From: an uncultured Clostridia bacterium
GTDB lineage: Bacteria > Bacillota > Clostridia > TANB77 > CAG-508
DNA length: 19,093 bases
Reading direction: 5' to 3'
Assembly (NCBI GenBank): GCA_948739805.1
Contig: CAPYID010000036.1
Span: forward strand, 1 to 19,093
Position numbers and translations under genes: made by a program. Below the pieces are notes generated by a model that made no database searches, was not told the DNA's origin, and saw only the letters and a program-made list of their open reading frames with translations. Shown one piece after another: positions 12,831 through 19,093 of this stretch. The stretch's first letter is position 1, and every line of letters starts with the position of its first letter.

Positions 12831-14078
12831 ATGAAAGTATTAATTATAGGAGGAGGACCTGCAGGAATGTTAGCAGGGATAAAATCAGCAAAAGAAGGAA
12901 ACTCTGTTACAATATTAGAAAAAAACAATATTTTAGGAAAAAAGCTATTAATAACAGGAAAAGGAAGATGTAATATCACAAGCTCAATTGAAATATCAGA
13001 ATTTATAAACAATATACCAGGAAATGGCAAATTTTTATATAGTGCATTTGATAACTTTAATAATAAAGACATAATTAATCTATTAAAGCAAGAAGGATTA
13101 GAAGTAAAACAAGAGCGAGGCAATAGAATTTTTCCTGTAACAGACAATTCTATAGATGTATTAAATGCATTATTAAAGAAAATAAAAAAGCTTGAAATAG
13201 AAATAAAACTCAAAGCAGAAGCAAACAAAATAATAGTAAAAGAAAACAAAGCAATAGGAATAATATACAATAAGCAAGAAAAAATATATGCAGACAAAAT
13301 AATACTTGCAACAGGGGGGCTATCATATCCTAACACAGGTTCAACAGGAGATGGATACAATATAGCAAAAGAATTAGGACATACAATAAACGAACTAAAA
13401 CCATCACTTGTACCATTAGAAATATATCAAAAGAATGAATGTAAAATAATGCAAGGACTAAGTCTAAGAAATATAGGAATAAAAATAATTGACTCAGAAA
13501 AAAAGAAATTAATTTATGAAGACTTTGGAGAAATGTTATTTGCACACTTTGGAGTATCAGGACCTGTAATCATAAGTTCATCAGCACACCTAGTAAGGTA
13601 TAAAAATATAAAAGAACTATTAAAGAACAAAAAAATAACATTATATATAGATTTAAAACCAGCATTAACAAAAGAAAAACTTGATGAAAGGATATTAAGA
13701 GATTTTGAAGAAATAAAAAATAAGCAAGTAAAAAACAGTTTAGACAAACTATTACCACAAAAAATGATACCTGTAATATTAGAAAGATTAGGAATTGACC
13801 AAAATAAAAAAGTAAATGAAATAACAAAAGAAGAAAGACAAAAAATAGTAGAAATATTAAAGAACTTTAATTTAGAAATTTCGGGATTTAGACCAATAGA
13901 AGAAGCAATAATAACAGCAGGAGGAATATCCATAAAAGAAATAAATCCGAAAACCATGGAATCAAAAATAATTGAAAATCTATACTTTGCAGGAGAAATA
14001 ATAGATGTAGACGCATACACAGGTGGATTTAATTTACAAATAGCATATTCTACAGGCTATACAGCTGGTATAAATTAG
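12831..14078 (+). CDS. HI0933/BaiN-family FAD-dependent oxidoreductase
   Basis: A 415-residue flavoprotein of the HI0933 (YhiN, BaiN) group. The FAD-binding Rossmann motif is IIGGGPAGMLAG (residues 5-16), followed by KKLLITGKGRCNIT (37-50), a family signature. Then come ILATGGLSYPNTGSTGDGY, FGVSGPVIISSS, and the C-terminal FAD contact ITAGGISIKEINP and NLYFAGEIIDVDAYTGGFNLQIAYSTG. Some relatives in bile-acid-converting clostridia were linked to 7-dehydroxylation, but the physiological role of most is unknown. The frame extends to a TTG at 12815 or so, but AAAGGAG (12818-12824) supports the ATG at 12831. The ribosome site abuts the end of the transposase unit. Probably once co-transcribed with cdaA. 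Confidence 0.9.
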   Translation: MKVLIIGGGPAGMLAGIKSAKEGNSVTILEKNNILGKKLLITGKGRCNITSSIEISEFINNIPGNGKFLYSAFDNFNNKDIINLLKQEGLEVKQERGNRIFPVTDNSIDVLNALLKKIKKLEIEIKLKAEANKIIVKENKAIGIIYNKQEKIYADKIILATGGLSYPNTGSTGDGYNIAKELGHTINELKPSLVPLEIYQKNECKIMQGLSLRNIGIKIIDSEKKKLIYEDFGEMLFAHFGVSGPVIISSSAHLVRYKNIKELLKNKKITLYIDLKPALTKEKLDERILRDFEEIKNKQVKNSLDKLLPQKMIPVILERLGIDQNKKVNEITKEERQKIVEILKNFNLEISGFRPIEEAIITAGGISIKEINPKTMESKIIENLYFAGEIIDVDAYTGGFNLQIAYSTGYTAGIN

Positions 14079-14117
14079 AGTTTGCGGATGATGATGAATA
14101 TTTTTGTGAATTTAAAA

Positions 14118-14149
14118 TGTAGGGGCGATTATTAATCGCACGTTTTTCC
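14118..14149 (+). terminator. TGTAGGGGC-type repeat serving as intrinsic terminator
   Basis: The element begins TGTAGGGGC like the copies at 6294 and 7131, but its stem is GCGATT (14125-14130)/AATCGC (14134-14139) with an ATT loop, and it ends ACGTTTTT. The T-run makes it a likely terminator for the flavoprotein gene, 40 bases after its stop. Confidence 0.65.
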
Positions 14150-14180
14150 AAGAACATGCTTAAAAAGATATATTTTCATA

Positions 14181-14241
14181 TACTAGGAAAGTTCTATAAA
14201 TAGATATAAATTTAACAATAGCTTAATAAACTTTCCTAGTA
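14181..14241. other. Perfect 13-bp inverted repeat with 35-nt loop
   Basis: TACTAGGAAAGTT (14181-14193) pairs with AACTTTCCTAGTA (14229-14241). It lies in the 300-bp gene-free stretch between the flavoprotein and yigZ-family genes, together with a weaker AAAGGC/GCCTTT hairpin at about 14247-14273. No gene is seen in this stretch. It may be a small structured RNA, a remnant of a miniature element, or a leader structure for the next gene. Confidence 0.5.
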
Positions 14242-14308
14242 TTTAAAAGGCTATAATCGCTATTGCCTTTAAGATTTCCTCATTTACATTCGGAAACTTA
14301 AATCGGCA

Positions 14309-14337
14309 AAAGAAAAGGTGGCAAAGCCACTTTTCTT
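14309..14337 (+). terminator. Intrinsic terminator or attenuator before the yigZ-family gene
   Basis: GTGGC-AAA-GCCAC (14318-14330) is flanked by AAGAAAAG on the left and TTTTCTT on the right, extending the stem with one bulged G and giving a T-rich end. It is only 41 bases before the next start codon, so it could also work as an attenuator in that gene's leader. Confidence 0.55.
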
Positions 14338-14378
14338 GTAAGAGAGAAAATTAATGTTGGAGAGGAAAGATACAAATA

Positions 14379-15020
14379 ATGATAGAAAACTTTAAAACGA
14401 TAGAACACAATAACTGTGAAGAAATTGTGGAAAAAAAATCCAGATTTATAGCAAACCTTATATATATAGAAAGCGAAGAAGAAGCCCAAAATAAAATCAA
14501 AGAAATAAAAAAGAAATATTATGATGCAAGACATAATTGCTATGCCTATAGAGTAATAGAAGAAGAAAACATAATACAAAGAAGTAGTGATGATGGAGAG
14601 CCAAGTGGAACAGCAGGAGCACCAATGTTAAATATATTAGAAAAAAATAATATAGTAAATGTTTTAGTAATAGTAACGAGGTACTTTGGAGGAATACTAT
14701 TAGGAACAGGAGGACTAGTAAAAGCCTATTCAGAGGCAACTCTAAAAAGTATACAAAATAATAATTTCATAGAAAAGCAACTTGGCTACAAAGTAAAAAT
14801 TTTGTTTCCATACACACACATGCAAAAAATAGAATATTTTTTAAAAAATAATAATATATCCATACTAAATAAAGAATTTTTAGATAATGTAATAATTTTT
14901 GCAGAATTATCAAAAGATGATTATAAAGAAATAATAGAGAAATTCCAGAAAAATGTAACTCGAAATTTGGAAATAAAGATAGAAAAAGAAACATTTATAT
15001 CGAAAAAGGCAATAGAATAA
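14379..15020 (+). CDS. YigZ/IMPACT (UPF0029) family protein
   Basis: A 213-residue protein of the widespread YigZ family, related to eukaryotic IMPACT. The N-terminal domain carries the signatures ARHNCYAYR (50-58), RSSDDGEPSGTAGAPML (68-84) and TRYFGGILLGTGGLVKAYSEA (100-120), and the C-terminal half is the ferredoxin-like UPF0029 C domain. The bacterial role is not settled; links to translation and to proline-peptide cleavage have been proposed. A GAGAGGAAAG sequence lies 9-13 bases before the ATG. It is followed on the same strand by spo0A after 118 bases, which has its own promoter. Confidence 0.9.
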   Translation: MIENFKTIEHNNCEEIVEKKSRFIANLIYIESEEEAQNKIKEIKKKYYDARHNCYAYRVIEEENIIQRSSDDGEPSGTAGAPMLNILEKNNIVNVLVIVTRYFGGILLGTGGLVKAYSEATLKSIQNNNFIEKQLGYKVKILFPYTHMQKIEYFLKNNNISILNKEFLDNVIIFAELSKDDYKEIIEKFQKNVTRNLEIKIEKETFISKKAIE

Positions 15021-15061
15021 GCACTTTGAGAAAAATAACTTGAAAAATTTTCCAAAAAGTA

Positions 15062-15111
15062 TTGCATTGTAAAATAAAAAGTACTATAATCGGAAATGTA
15101 AAAATTTTACA
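15062..15111 (+). promoter_or_regulatory. spo0A promoter and palindromic leader operator
   Basis: TTGCAT (15062-15067), 17-nt spacer and TATAAT (15085-15090) form a good sigma-A promoter. A perfect palindrome TGTAAAAATTTTACA (15097-15111) starts at about the transcription start, a position suited to a repressor. I see no convincing sigma-H promoter or Spo0A box here, in contrast to the best-studied spo0A genes. Confidence 0.65.
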
Positions 15112-15138
15112 AATAAAAATACTTAGGAGGAATTAAAA

Positions 15139-15957
15139 GTGAACGAAAAAATTACAATTTTAATAGCAGATGATAATGCAGAATTTGCTAAAACACTAAT
15201 GAGTTATATTGAAAAAGAGGAGGATATGGAAGTCATAGGTCAAGCAAGAGATGGAAATGAAGCAGTAAAAATGATAGAAAACTTGAAACCAGACATAGCA
15301 TTACTAGATGTAATAATGCCACACCTAGATGGATTAGGAGTATTAGAGAAAACACTAGAACTAAATATACCTAAAAAACCAACATGTATAATGTTATCAG
15401 CAGTAGGACAAGATAAAATAACACAAAGAGCTCTAGAATTAGGTGCAAATTATTATGTAGTAAAACCATTTGATATAAATTTATTAATAAAAAGAATAAA
15501 AGAAATAAAAAATTATAAAGTATCACAATTCAAAATAGGAACACAATCAAGAGAAATAAAAGCACCATACATAGACATAAGAGAAAAAGGAGGAAGTGAT
15601 AAAGACAACTTAGAGGCGTTAGTAACAAATGTAATACATGAAGTTGGAGTTCCAGCACACATAAAGGGATATCAATATTTAAGAGAAGCAATAATGATGG
15701 TAATAAATGATATAGAAGTTATAAATCAAATAACAAAACAACTATATCCAGATATAGCAAGAAAATTTAACACCACTCCATCAAGAGTAGAAAGAGCAAT
15801 ACGTCATGCAATAGAAGTAGCCTGGGGAAGAGGACAAACAGATGTAGTAGAAAGTATATTTGGTTACACAGTATCAGCAGTAAAAGGAAAGCCAACAAAC
15901 TCAGAATTCATAGCAATGATAAGTGATAAACTAAGGCTAGAACTAAAAAGTGCATAA
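15139..15957 (+). CDS. spo0A: Sporulation master regulator Spo0A
   Basis: Spo0A is the phosphorelay response regulator that starts endospore formation. The 272-residue protein is full length. The receiver domain keeps the acidic pair D11/D12 (LIADDNAEF), acceptor D57 (DIALLDVIMPHLDG), S87 (MLSAVGQD) and K109 (YYVVKPFD). The C-terminal Spo0A domain has VIHEVGVPAHIKGYQYLREAI and the recognition region LYPDIARKFNTTPSRVERAIRHAIEVAWGRG, and ends with SIFGYTVSAVKGKPTNSEFIAMISDKL. The start is GTG with AGGAGG (15125-15130). spoIVB, which usually precedes spo0A, is not here; a yigZ-family gene does instead. Compare with the two degenerate relatives at 3395 and 4421. Confidence 0.97.
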   Translation: MNEKITILIADDNAEFAKTLMSYIEKEEDMEVIGQARDGNEAVKMIENLKPDIALLDVIMPHLDGLGVLEKTLELNIPKKPTCIMLSAVGQDKITQRALELGANYYVVKPFDINLLIKRIKEIKNYKVSQFKIGTQSREIKAPYIDIREKGGSDKDNLEALVTNVIHEVGVPAHIKGYQYLREAIMMVINDIEVINQITKQLYPDIARKFNTTPSRVERAIRHAIEVAWGRGQTDVVESIFGYTVSAVKGKPTNSEFIAMISDKLRLELKSA

Positions 15958-16006
15958 TACTGTAATATAAATGTACATAGTTTTATTATATAAATTTGTG
16001 TTTGTA

Positions 16007-16065
16007 TGTGTGATTTTATTCATTGTGACTTCATATAATAAAATCACACACAAATCCCAATTTTT
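16007..16065 (+). terminator. Probable spo0A terminator
   Basis: A perfect 14-bp stem (TGTGTGATTTTATT 16007-16020, AATAAAATCACACA 16037-16050) with a 16-nt loop is followed by CAAATCCCAATTTTTATATT. It lies 50 bases after the spo0A stop. The T-run is 11 bases from the stem, so termination may be weaker. The rest of the stretch to the tRNA promoter holds no gene. Confidence 0.5.
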
Positions 16066-16132
16066 ATATTAGGACAGCTATGAATTGTAACCATCCAATA
16101 ACAGTTGAAGACAAAAAAATTTAAAAAAAATA

Positions 16133-16161
16133 TTGACAACCCCTTGAAAAACGAGTATACT
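16133..16161 (+). promoter_or_regulatory. tRNA-Met promoter
   Basis: A near-consensus sigma-A promoter: TTGACA (16133-16138), 17-nt spacer, TATACT (16156-16161), 15 bases before the mature tRNA 5' end. Confidence 0.85.
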
Positions 16162-16176
16162 ATTAAAGTGGTCTAT

Positions 16177-16253
16177 GGCGAGATAGTTCAGTTGGCTAGA
16201 ACACGCGGTTCATACCCGCGATGTCGAGGGTTCGAATCCCCCTCTCGCTACCA
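16177..16253 (+). tRNA. tRNA-Met (CAT anticodon)
   Basis: A 77-nt cloverleaf. The acceptor stem is GGCGAGA/TCTCGCT with G1-U72, the D arm contains AGTTCAGTTGGCTAGAAC, and the anticodon stem CGCGG/CCGCG encloses the loop TTCATAC with anticodon CAT. The T arm is GAGGG-TTCGAAT-CCCCC-like, with discriminator A and encoded CCA. It resembles the elongator tRNA-Met of Bacillota; a tRNA-Ile2 with modified C34 cannot be ruled out by eye. Initiator type is unlikely because the anticodon stem lacks the three G-C pairs in the initiator arrangement. Confidence 0.95.
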
Positions 16254-16261
16254 AACAAAGA

Positions 16262-16289
16262 ATTGCCCATAAAAATGGGTAATTTTTTT
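16262..16289 (+). terminator. tRNA terminator
   Basis: ATTGCCCAT (16262-16270) pairs with ATGGGTAAT (16275-16283), one G-U pair, with a 4-nt loop, followed by a T-run. It begins nine bases after the CCA end. Confidence 0.85.
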
Positions 16290-16292
16290 ATG

Positions 16293-16314
16293 AATGTATG
16301 CAAAATGTATGCAA
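16293..16314. repeat. Tandem 11-bp repeat, candidate integrase arm site
   Basis: AATGTATGCAA occurs twice with no gap (16293-16303 and 16304-16314), one helical turn apart, between the tRNA terminator and the integrase gene. Tyrosine integrases with an N-terminal arm-binding domain bind such direct repeats near the attachment core. Confidence 0.5.
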
Positions 16315-16335
16315 CGGAATTTGTTTTGTTGCAAA

Positions 16336-16373
16336 AAAATAAGAACTCTAAAAAAAATTAAAGTTCTTATTTT
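16336..16373 (-). terminator. Integrase terminator
   Basis: A perfect 12-bp stem (AAAATAAGAACT 16336-16347, AGTTCTTATTTT 16362-16373) with a 14-nt loop. On the minus strand it is followed by a T-run, five bases after the integrase stop codon. Confidence 0.75.
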
Positions 16374-16377
16374 AATT

Positions 16378-17599
16378 TTATATTGCTAAGTTACCAGTTA
16401 TGGCATTTAGTCCTTCTTTTTTCATTTCTTTATCAGGGTGTACATATAAATCCATAAAGACTTGTACTCCACTATGACCCATTAATCGAGCCATAGTCTT
16501 ATAATCTACTTTGTTTTTTACTCCCATTGTTCCAAAAGTGTGTCTTAGAGTATGTGGCTTTCTATATTTTACATTTGCATTTTCTAATATTTGCTTGTAA
16601 TTTCTACGCAAGTTTTCATAGGGTATATAATGTCCTAGTTCGTCACAAAATATAAAATCATTGTCATTGTTATAAATAGTGTTTTTCTTTCTTTCTCGTA
16701 ATTTCTCTAATAAAAAGCCGTCTAAGTATGTTTCCCTTTCCGAATTATCGGTTTTTACAGATGTTTCACTAACAGTTAGCTTTTCATGTTTAGTATTTGT
16801 CATAGCTTTTTCAAAACTATAATTTTTATCTATCTTTTTTACTCTATTTATAGTTTTTTCTACTATTAATTCGCCTGTTTCTAAGTCTATATTTTTCCAC
16901 TTTAAAGCCAATATTTCTCCGTACTCTCATACCTGTTGATATGTCTAACAAAATTATTTCTCCGTTTTCCATTTTCTTTGCATTTTCTATAATTTTATTA
17001 AGTTCTTCAACCGAAAATGTTTGAATTTTCTTTTTTGGAACATTAGGAGATTTTATTTGTTCACATACATTTGCATACGCATAATGTTTTACTATTGCCA
17101 TATTTAAGGCTTGGTGTAACATTGCGTGTATGTTTGCTATATATTTAGGGGCTAAACCTTTCTTTATTGTTTCTTTTCCACTTTTTAGAATAATCTTTGT
17201 TGGCTGTTGTTTTCTGTTGTAAAAGTCTTGTAAATCTTCAGGCGAGAAATCGACAAGTCGAATCTTTGAAATTTTGTCAGGTAGAAAATGTAATCTTATT
17301 ATACTTTCATAACCTTGTATTGTTGTAGGTTTTAAATCCGAACCTATAATAAAATCATAAAACCATTGTTTCAGCCAATTTCCCAAAGTTATATTTTCAG
17401 TAACATAAGTTCCGTTTCTTAGCTGTTCTTTTACTATCTCCATTTTGTCTTTTACTTCTTGTTCAGTTTTTCCTGTAACATTATTTCTTTTTCCAGCCTT
17501 GTCAAAATATTGACCGACCCAACGTGTTTTTTCCTTTCCTGTTTTTGTTTTGTAAGTAGTTTTGTAAATAGTTCCTTCTCCATTTGCACGTTTTCCCAT
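16378..17599 (-). pseudogene. Tn916-type tyrosine integrase, broken by a +1 frameshift
   Basis: Two frames join into one integrase of 406 residues if the base at 16921 is skipped, close to the 405 residues of Tn916 Int. The first frame (from 17599) has the arm-binding N-terminus (MGKRANGEGTIYKTTYKTKTG), a SAM-like core-binding domain (about 70-130) and the start of the catalytic domain up to the first catalytic Arg, R225, in STGMRV. One extra base after codon 226 turns GEILALKW into an unrelated tail. The second frame (ending 16378) carries HTLRHTFGT (His and second Arg), LMGHS and the active-site tyrosine in MDLYVHPD. Start ATG with AAAGGAGG. It is non-functional as read, unless 16921 is a sequencing error or the shift is bypassed. 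Confidence 0.85.
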
Positions 17600-17707
17600 A
17601 ATAAAAATTCCTCCTTTAAAATATATATTTTGGTAATACCACTTGAGGAATTTTGTTTGTTGATGTATAATAAAAATGTAATCATTCCTTATGAGTGGTT
17701 ACCCTTT

Positions 17708-17753
17708 GGGCAATGTAAGTTTGTTTGGCGACAGTTACATTGTCCGCTTTTTT
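17708..17753. other. Long hairpin between integrase and repressor genes
   Basis: GGGCAATGTAA (17708-17718) pairs with TTACATTGTCC (17735-17745), an 11-bp stem with one G-U and a 16-nt loop. On the plus strand it is followed by GCTTTTTTA, like a terminator, yet both neighbours are on the minus strand. It may stop plus-strand transcripts entering the element or be an operator. The adjacent bases ACCCTTTGGGC (17701-17711) also occur in the dispersed repeat at 7141. Confidence 0.4.
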
Positions 17754-17772
17754 ATATAAAACAGATAATCTG

Positions 17773-18639
17773 TTAAATATCATGTTTTCTATTAAAATAA
17801 TTTATTTTTATTTCTATTGGAAAGCCTAATATTTTAAAATTCATTTCTTTTAGTTCTTTTTCTGTGTAAATATCAAAATTTTCTTTTTGTGTATAAATTA
17901 ATATTTTAGTTTTAGGTTTATCTTCCATTTTGCTTATTTGCACAATTTTTAACTTTCCGTTCATAGAAACAAGAATGTCCGTATTATAACTATAATTATT
18001 ATATTTTTGAAAAATTACTACGTCATTATATTTGTATCTATCCATGTTACTCTGTTCTGTAATAAGTAACCCAAATAATTCAGTATTCTTATTAGTGTAT
18101 TCTTTAGGTATAGTTGTATATCCTTTTATATTTACATTAGCAAATAAATCAGTATTAATTTCATTTGAGTTACTTTCTGTTAGTTCTTCATATATGCTAA
18201 TAAATAGTTCATGCAATATCTCATTTTCATTTAAACTATTAATAATTCCATTTAGTGCATTTGAAAAGTTTTCTTGTATGTACTTAGAAATTTCAGCCAT
18301 TGTAATGACTTTATTCTTATTTTTCTTTTGGTAAATCTCTTCTTTAAAGAAATTAAAAAGCAAACTTTCAATTTTCATTATTGAATTTTCCACTTTTGAA
18401 ATATCAATAGTTGCATTAGATATATGAAAATCCTTGAAAATGTCATAATTCCCTTTATTACAATAAAACTCTTTTATTCTATCTATAATAAATTGTAATT
18501 CGTTCTTGTTCAAGTCCATGTCAAATAATAGTTGTTTTATATCTTTTTTTAATTTTATGTCAGGGGATTCTCCAATTAATTCTTGCAATGAAATATTAAA
18601 CAAATCGCACAATATTAATTTCTTTTTATCAGATGTTAA
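17773..18639 (-). pseudogene. CI/LexA-like repressor fragment, 5' end lost to IS insertion
   Basis: The frame encodes about 288 residues of element sequence. It begins in the last helix of an XRE domain (TSDKKKLILCDLFNISLQELIGE), so the helices that contact DNA are missing. A long helical middle follows (about 45-150). The C-terminal 110 residues look like a peptidase S24/LexA-type domain (YTTIPKEYT, ELFGLLITEQSNM, YNDVVIFQK, DILVSMNGKLKIVQISK, FKILGFPIEIKINYF), although the usual GDSM motif is only loosely kept. The frame can be read back to a TTG at 18684, but those codons belong to the IS end. The gene normally keeps a prophage or ICE quiet; here it should not bind its operators. Confidence 0.7.
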
Positions 18640-18652
18640 TGTCAATAGGGAA

Positions 18653-18694
18653 ATGTACAAAATTTTGAATTTAGTTATGTACAATTTTGTACAT
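18653..18694. repeat. Terminal transposase-binding repeats of the IS21 element
   Basis: ATGTACAA at 18653-18660 is repeated within the palindrome ATGTACAATTTTGTACAT (18677-18694). IS21-type elements carry such multiple repeats near their ends for IstA binding. Confidence 0.55.
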
Positions 18695-18702
18695 TATTAA
18701 AT

Positions 18703-19093
18703 TCAATTTTCTTCTGTGATATCTGATTTTAATTTGTCTTTTAGCCTATAAGAATTTCCATTTATATTTATAATATGTGAATGATGTAAAAGTCTATCTA
18801 ATATTGCATTTGCTAGTGTTACATCTCCAAATATTTCGTGCCACTTTCCAAAGGGCTTATTTGTTGTTATTATTGTGGAATGATTCTCATATCTTTTATT
18901 TATTAATTGAAATAACATATTTGCTCCTTCATTATCTATTGGTAAAAATCCCATTTCATCTATTATTAAAACTTTATATTTAGCATAATGATTTAATCTA
19001 TTCATGAACCTATTCTCTGAATTTGCCTTCTTTAAATTTGATATTAAATCATTACAATTTATAAAATATGTTGAATCTCTGTTCTTAGCTGCT
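18703..19093 (-). CDS. istB: IstB-like ATP-binding protein of IS21 family (partial, 5' end outside window)
   Basis: IstB is the AAA+ helper that directs the IstA transposase to target DNA. About 130 C-terminal residues are present; the frame runs open to the window edge (AAKNRDSTYFINCNDLISNL), so the N-terminus with Walker A is outside. Visible signatures are Walker B YKVLIIDEMGFLPIDNEGANMLFQLINKRYE, the sensor stretch STIITTNKPFGKWHEIFGD, and the arginine-finger region ANAILDRLLHHSHIININGNSYRLK. All match DnaC/IstB proteins. The stop is TGA at 18703-18705, about 60 bases from the inferred end of the element. Confidence 0.9.
   Translation of the reverse strand, partial: AAKNRDSTYFINCNDLISNLKKANSENRFMNRLNHYAKYKVLIIDEMGFLPIDNEGANMLFQLINKRYENHSTIITTNKPFGKWHEIFGDVTLANAILDRLLHHSHIININGNSYRLKDKLKSDITEEN

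Larger units (their letters stand above)
16254..19093. mobile_element. End of a degraded integrated element (prophage or ICE) at tRNA-Met
   Basis: An integrase gene pointing toward the 3' end of the tRNA, tandem short repeats beside it, and a CI/LexA-like repressor next in line form the usual edge of an element integrated at a tRNA 3' end. The integrase is frameshifted and the repressor is broken by an IS21-type insertion. The far attachment site is beyond the window. The exact boundary near 16250 cannot be fixed without it. Confidence 0.55.
18640..19093 (-). mobile_element. IS21-family insertion sequence, istB-side end
   Basis: The element end is placed at TGTCAATAGGG (from 18640; a TGTTAATG at 18634 is an alternative), because codons resembling the repressor stop there and multiple TGTACA-containing repeats begin. 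These repeats (18653-18694) and an istB gene reading away from the window edge are the IS21 pattern. istA and the other end lie beyond 19093. Confidence 0.7.

Noticed and set aside
17459..17776. A plus-strand frame of about 105 codons over the integrase start
   Set aside because: Overlaps the integrase N-terminus and its ribosome site; Ser/Phe/Cys-rich shadow translation without its own ribosome site.

Overview
The window is very AT-rich with short Shine-Dalgarno-led genes, sigma-A-type promoters and A/T-rich terminators, and it carries a full-length spo0A. This points to an endospore-forming (or recently asporogenous) member of the Clostridia (Bacillota), probably an uncultured gut-type lineage. 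Species cannot be named from the sequence alone.

Layout. 1-2730: an XRE repressor, an unrecognised helical protein, and a one-chain sigma factor/transmembrane/ectodomain fusion. 2807-5119: a secreted small protein diverges from two tandem genes for Spo0A-like proteins, each with a receiver-like domain lacking the phosphorylation residues plus a Spo0A-type DNA-binding domain carrying four extra cysteines. Their leaders share a conserved promoter block and phased TTTTGTC-type boxes, and a 50-codon gene sits between them. 5196-6257: an orphan NMT1/SsuA-type substrate-binding protein. 6256-8445: duplicated dispersed repeats, then ruvA and rarA with no ruvB. 8485-10697: small regulator, small genes, two half-size TauE/SafE membrane proteins, and a Cys-rich carboxypeptidase-regulatory-fold protein.

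10899-11993: a 57-codon membrane protein translationally coupled to cdaA (c-di-AMP synthase). 11994-12812: a REP-associated tyrosine transposase unit bounded by perfect 27-bp inverted repeats, lying against the cdaA stop codon. 12831-15957: an HI0933/BaiN flavoprotein, a structured intergenic region, a YigZ-family protein and genuine spo0A. 16133-16290: tRNA-Met(CAT) with a strong promoter and terminator. 16291-19093: the end of an integrated element next to the tRNA 3' end, with a frameshifted tyrosine integrase and a CI/LexA-like repressor whose N-terminal DNA-binding part has been cut off by an IS21-family element running off the window.

The most unusual system is the tandem pair of Spo0A-like pseudo-receiver proteins. 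They lie about 10 kb from the real spo0A, diverge from an exported protein, and appear to be under the control of Spo0A-box-like arrays. My inference is that they are phosphorylation-independent modulators or competitors of Spo0A, or thiol/metal-responsive regulators. All function calls rest on reading motifs by eye; no database search was possible.
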